DNA from: Panulirus ornatus
Taxonomy: Eukaryota; Arthropoda; Malacostraca; Decapoda; Palinuridae
NCBI RefSeq assembly: GCF_036320965.1
Contig: NC_092225.1
Span: forward strand, 53,940,868-54,004,867
Reading direction: 5' to 3'
DNA length: 64,000 nt
The notes below the pieces were generated by a model. The model was given only the letters and a program-made list of their open reading frames with translations, was not told where the DNA came from and searched no databases. The position numbers were made by a program, and so were the translations under genes. Each line of letters begins with the position of its first letter. Within the stretch, counting starts at the first letter, position 1. This document shows, one piece after another, positions 60,006 to 64,000 of the stretch.

Positions 60006-60974
60006 AAGTTCTTGTCTGTTAAAGGATTTGGCGAACTGACTAGACTATTTTGAGGTTCAAAGATGTCTGTGACGTTGGTACAGAGGTGTACTGCCTGCTT
60101 GGCGATGCGTTTCACGTTAATACAGACATATTTCATGAAACGTGGAACCTAACCACACCTGTCTGAGGAGAGAGAGAGAGAAAAAAAAACATAGTCTTCA
60201 TCAACGTGGCTGTATTTATCATCGTCAGTTGACGAAACAAAGTGTCCATCGTTTCCCCTCCTCCTGATTGTAGCGCAGCCTCGAATCTGCAAGGGGGCAC
60301 CTAAAAAAAGGGTAGTAGTACTGGAATTTATTATAATCACTCGACTGTTATTTCCAGAGTGGTGGCTGCTGCTGGAGTAGGGGGTGTGGTCTTGATGATG
60401 TGTCCGTCCCTCGAATTCAGGATTGTACGAGTGTTGGTGCGCCTGACCGCACCCCAGCGATGCAATTAGGAGCGCCCGCGCCGGGAGAGCGGGAGTGTGA
60501 TGCATATTTACTGGCGTAATGCAGGTTTGGCGTGCATGACGCCGTCATGAGGGAAATAAACACGGACCTGACCACACGGCCCGGATATTATGATTCAGTT
60601 TGGGTCCTGAGAGATTATTTTTTTTTTTCCCGTGTACGCCGGATTGTGATCGTACACCATGACGAATTTTTTGATAGAATATTTACCTTATACGATAGGC
60701 TTTTATGGAGGGACTTGGCGCCAAAAATATGACGAGTTTTCCCGTATTTAAGTATCGCGATCTCGGTGGGAATTCCAATTTTCCGCAGAGTTTCAGGAAT
60801 ACAAAATGGTACAAGGAAATACAGCGCGAGATATCGTGGGGATGAAAGCAAAGCTTTTCCAGTTAGCAGTGAAATTTCATGGCGTGTTGCGTGAGCCCCT
60901 GTTGTGGTCACTAGAGCCAGGACCACGTCCCCCACCCAGCTCTGGGACACCACGAGACCTTATGTCCAAGGCAG
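60006..60974. other. No recognisable gene
   Basis: Mixed sequence with short frames on both strands (for example 60615-60953 minus and 60149-60505 minus). None has a recognisable motif. Confidence 0.4.
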
Positions 60975-61065
60975 CTGTAACCTGCCACTGTAACTTACAA
61001 CTGTAACCGGCCACTGTAACTTACAACTGTAACCGGCCACTGTAACTTACAACTGTAACCTGCCA
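60975..61065. repeat. 26-bp tandem repeat (about 3.5 copies)
   Basis: Units contain ctgtaacttacaactgtaac and cggcca or ctgcca. Confidence 0.93.
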
Positions 61066-61099
61066 AGAACAGACCAAGAATTGGCCGCTTTCTCTCGCA

Positions 61100-61350
61100 T
61101 CCATTCTCTAGCAGTTATGTATAATGCACCGAAACCACAGCTCCCTATCCACATCCAGGCCCCATAGACCTTTCCATGGTTTACCCCGGACGCTTCGCAT
61201 GCCCTCGCTAAGTGCCATTGACAGCACCTCGATCCCCATGTACCGTATTGCTCCAAGTCACTCTGTCCCGTGCACGCCATACACCTTCCTGCATGTTCAG
61301 GCCCCTAGCGCTGGAAACCTTCTCCGCTTCATCCTTCCATCAACAGGTTA
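61100..61350 (-). mobile_element. LINE-B 3' fragment, old diverged copy
   Basis: Recognisable landmarks are tgcaccgaaaccacagctcc, ccatggtttacccc, gcatgttcaggcccc and the start of the C-terminal coding region. Divergence is clearly greater than in the other copies. No terminal motif or (TA)n is present. Confidence 0.75.
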
Positions 61351-61476
61351 CATACACAGGCGCTAATCATGGGGTTGGCTACGTGACCGGAGATTGGCGA
61401 TGCCGCTGACTGTGCGTCAGCACTAATGACTCCAAGCAGATCAGAATTTTTATCGTGCTTAATTGTCTCGGCCGTC

Positions 61477-61478
<2 letters not shown>

Positions 61479-61542
<64 letters not shown>
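61479..61542. repeat. (GA)n microsatellite
   Basis: About 32 GA units. Confidence 0.98.
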
Positions 61543-61544
<2 letters not shown>

Positions 61545-63130
61545 CAGTCTGATAGTTCGTGCTTGAAAATATATATATATGACATGTCTGCCGCTCTGCC
61601 ACTTTGTTGAACAATAAACCAGGCTCTGTCCCAGGCGTGTGTCATCTTGAGCGACTTTCTTACCTCCCCCTGCGCCAGTGTTCATCACATGCTCGTGTGC
61701 ACCAGCGAGAGAGAGAGAGAGAGATCCTGAGTTACATGTTTTCTTTCATTGGGGCAAAGAATGACCGGTGACCTCGAGTGGTCAAGGAGAACAGTTGTGT
61801 GTCAAGCGCCGCAGCTGCGTTTCTCCTTGCAGACAGATGACGCCAGGGCTGTTGGTTGGTTCAACGAGTTCTTCTGACGTCTTCATTCGTCACGTTAGAT
61901 GAAAGGCCTTCGTTAGGAATGGTGTCCGTTGATTCGTCGTCGTGAAGGTAGAGTGGCGTCTTGTGGGATCAGGTATGACAGATCCCCTCACCCCATGTTG
62001 TGGCATCAGACACACCACGCACTGTCTCTGTCCTGGTAATGCCGATGATGCCATGTGACAGCCTGCGTAACTTGTTGACCCATTGAACATCCAGGTCAAC
62101 TGGCGCTTGGTTACAACCCTACCTTTCGTTTCCTCGAGGTCAAAGTTTTTTTTTTTTTCTGCCTCCTTGAAGTTGTCGTGCATGTCTGGGGGTCGTGGTT
62201 TCCGTGGCTAGCATCTGTGCCTGAGAGACAATGGAGCATGGAGCGTGGCTCCTGTAATCGTCAAAACTCCAGCATGGCCACATCTTCCCCAGTACACAGA
62301 GGTACAGTTTCTAATCACCTTCTTGGATGGCCCTGTTGAAGCTCAGCTGGATCATCGCTCTAGGCTTGGGTCTAGACCAGGTATTGTGTATGACCACACA
62401 CTGCTGCCTCAGCCACACATGCACTCCTTCTGATACGTGCAGAATCCTTCATCCCTGGTAGGAAAAGCCTTCCACTCCTTACGTCAGAGGGCCTTTGTAA
62501 ACACTTGTTGAACAGCAGTTGTTGGATGTTACGCAGATGTTCTAGCTTCAGTCCAGACGTCCTCTTGGTCAGGGGGGGTTGCAAGACATTTTGGAAGTCA
62601 CGAAAATTGTGTATTTGAATTAACGCAGTAAAGTAGATGTTGCTCCCGGAGACTTGCATTGAACGGTAGGGACCCGTGTGACCCAGTCTCAAAACCTAAC
62701 TCCCTCCCATTCCCTGCTCTTGGCCACCATATTCCCCGCGTCCCGCCCAGTTGCTCTCATGGAGTTGATGTTCAGATCTCCCATCACAAAGACTGCATTT
62801 CCCATGTGCCTCTCCGTTAGCCCAGAGTGGATGCTTCGCTTTACCGCACAAGGCTTGGTCTCCGGCATGAGATCATTGTATTGCCGACCAAGATGGTGTG
62901 TATGATCTCTTGAGAACAGTTATTCAGCACAGCTGTCACTGCGCAGGTGTCATGATCAGCTGCATCGATAAGCACTGGCATCGTGCCAGCCAGTGTCAGT
63001 GACTGATCTGCTCTGCTGTCAAGCTTCGTTAAGTTCTGACCACAGCGGGAGGGACGCTGTGCCCCTCACCAGAGAGAGAGAGAGAGAGAGAGTCTTGGCA
63101 ATCTGTTGGTTATCCTTGATGTTCACAGTT
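61543..63130. other. No recognisable gene; a few ordinary-looking minus frames
   Basis: The best frame is 62372-62692 minus (106 codons), containing LKLEHLRNIQQLLFNKC and LQRPSDVRSGRLFLPG. Its composition is like real protein but I cannot assign it. Another minus frame with stops runs alongside (TPPDQEDVWTEARTSA). They may be a decayed mobile element or viral-like relic, which I cannot identify. Short (GA)n runs lie at 61706-61724 and 63071-63091. Confidence 0.35.
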
Positions 63131-63560
63131 GTCATGATAGGGCTGTTCTTATAGCGGTCTGTACGAGGGGTTCTGTTCTTGTAGCTGTCTATACGAGGGG
63201 TTCTGTTCTTGTAGCGGTCTGCACGAGGGGTTCTGTTCTTGTAGCGACCTGCACGAGGGGTTCTGTTCTTGTGGCGACCTGCACGAGGGGTTCTGTTCTT
63301 GTAGCTGTCTATACGAGGGGTTCTGTTCTTGTAGCGGTCTGCACGAGGGGTTCTGCTCTTGTAGCTGTCTATACGAGGGGTTCTGTTCTTGTAGCGGTCT
63401 GCACGAGGGGTTCTGTTCTTGTAGCGATCTGCACGAGGGGTTCTGTTCTTGTAGCGGTCTGTACGAGGGGTTTTGTTCTTGTAGCGGTCTGTACGAGGGG
63501 TTCTGTTCTTGTAGTGGTCTGCACGAGGGGTTCTGTTCTTGTAGCGGTCTGTACTAAGGC
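63131..63560. repeat. 30-bp minisatellite
   Basis: About 14 units share ggggttctgttcttgtagcg and gtctgcacga or gtctatacga. The 30-bp period keeps a plus frame open with ten-residue repeats (GSVLVAVCTR) from 63106 to 63720. I regard this as non-coding. Confidence 0.95.
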
Positions 63561-63900
63561 TTCTGCCCTTGTAGCGACCTGTAAGATCTCGGGCGAGTTC
63601 GATGTGGTGCCGAACAGCAACTCGGGGACGAGGGATCTGTGGCGGCAGGAGGTGATGGTGGCGTTTGTGATGGTGGTAACTTCTTTTACCGATGGTATAC
63701 GTGTTCCAGGTGTTGGTTAGAGTCAGGTGGGAGGACTAGCGTGTTGAGCGCCTCCTGGTAGGTGGTGTAAGAGGGACGGGAGATGATACATGTTCCTTGG
63801 CTCTTATCTACACCTTATCTTGTGGCCCCCCTGCTGTGTGGTGGGTAGGGAGGAGGACCAGGCGCGCGGGGCCCCATCGGTGGGGTTTTGGAAGAAACCA
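63561..63900. other. No recognisable gene
   Basis: GT-rich sequence after the array. The open frame that continues to 63720 is the tail of the repeat frame. Confidence 0.4.
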
Positions 63901-63907
63901 TGTTAGC

Positions 63908-64000
63908 CATCCCGCATACGTCTCCCGTCGGCCGTCTCTAGCATCCGTCTCACGTCATCCGTCCCGCATACGTCTCCCGTCAGCCTTGTTTTAACACCCG
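63908..64000. repeat. Start of a short tandem repeat at the window edge
   Basis: cccgcatacgtctcccgtc occurs at 63912 and 63963 with related cgtctc and catccgtc fragments between, giving a ~51-bp period. It may be the edge of a longer array outside the window. Confidence 0.65.

Noticed and set aside
63106..63720. 204-codon frame with GSVLVAVCTR repeats as a membrane protein
   Set aside because: It follows from a 30-bp minisatellite unit; hydrophobicity is incidental.

Overview
This is eukaryotic nuclear DNA from a large, repeat-saturated arthropod genome, most likely a decapod crustacean. That is an inference from three things: stretches of arthropod-type CCTAA (TTAGG) repeats, many long (TA)n, (GT)n and (GA)n microsatellites, and interspersed families that I associate with lobster, shrimp and crab genomes. 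I see no bacterial genes, operons, rRNA genes, convincing tRNA genes or CRISPR. Almost every long open frame is an open microsatellite or minisatellite, or a decayed transposon. The only cellular gene I can argue for is one candidate first exon near 47.2-47.7 kb. LAYOUT. 0.6-1.5 kb: 33/28-bp minisatellite. 1.9-2.3 kb: 3' end of a Penelope-like element (PLE) on the minus strand, with the end of its GIY-YIG frame and a hammerhead-ribozyme-like motif downstream. 2.3-2.5 kb: a short non-autonomous element called 'element A' here. 3.5-6.7 kb: the longest copy of a non-LTR retrotransposon called 'LINE-B' here (endonuclease, reverse transcriptase, C-terminal domain, 3' UTR), dead. 7.1-8.7 kb: a Tc1/mariner-type transposase pseudogene in which two stretches of coding sequence have grown into tandem arrays. 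8.7-9.3 and 25.3-25.7 kb: two copies of an unclassified repeat. 10-13 kb: nested element A, LINE-B, a second LINE type and a SINE, joined by microsatellites. 14.2-16.3 kb: two large minisatellites, one carrying 19 CACGTG sites. 22.4-23.8 kb: a 56-bp array that dissolves into sequence resembling poor consensus. 27.5-28.6 kb: CCTAA-rich tract. 31.4-37.6 kb: LINE-B fragments and a Jockey/CR1-like LINE. 38.1-39.1 kb: 21-bp array open in almost every frame. 39.9-41.2 kb: PLE pieces and AAT-type repeats. 44.1-46.4 kb: element A copies and the youngest LINE-B copy (425-codon open frame). 49.9-53.8 kb: degenerate AT-rich satellite with an inverted block between mobile elements. 56.56-56.82 kb: spacer-free palindrome of two PLE 3' ends. 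57.2-58.9 kb: CR1-like LINE, minus strand. 59.5-64 kb: minisatellites and a few repeat fragments. HOW THE PARTS RELATE. LINE-B and element A end in the same short 3' motif, so element A is plausibly a SINE-like passenger of LINE-B. PLE ends, LINE-B, element A, the SINE and the CR1-like LINE nearly all abut (TA)n tracts: 16 of the 17 long (TA)n tracts touch a mobile-element end. The most notable signals are the PLE-linked hammerhead-like motif, the PLE palindrome, the transposase-to-minisatellite conversion, and LINE breakpoints that fall on microsatellites.
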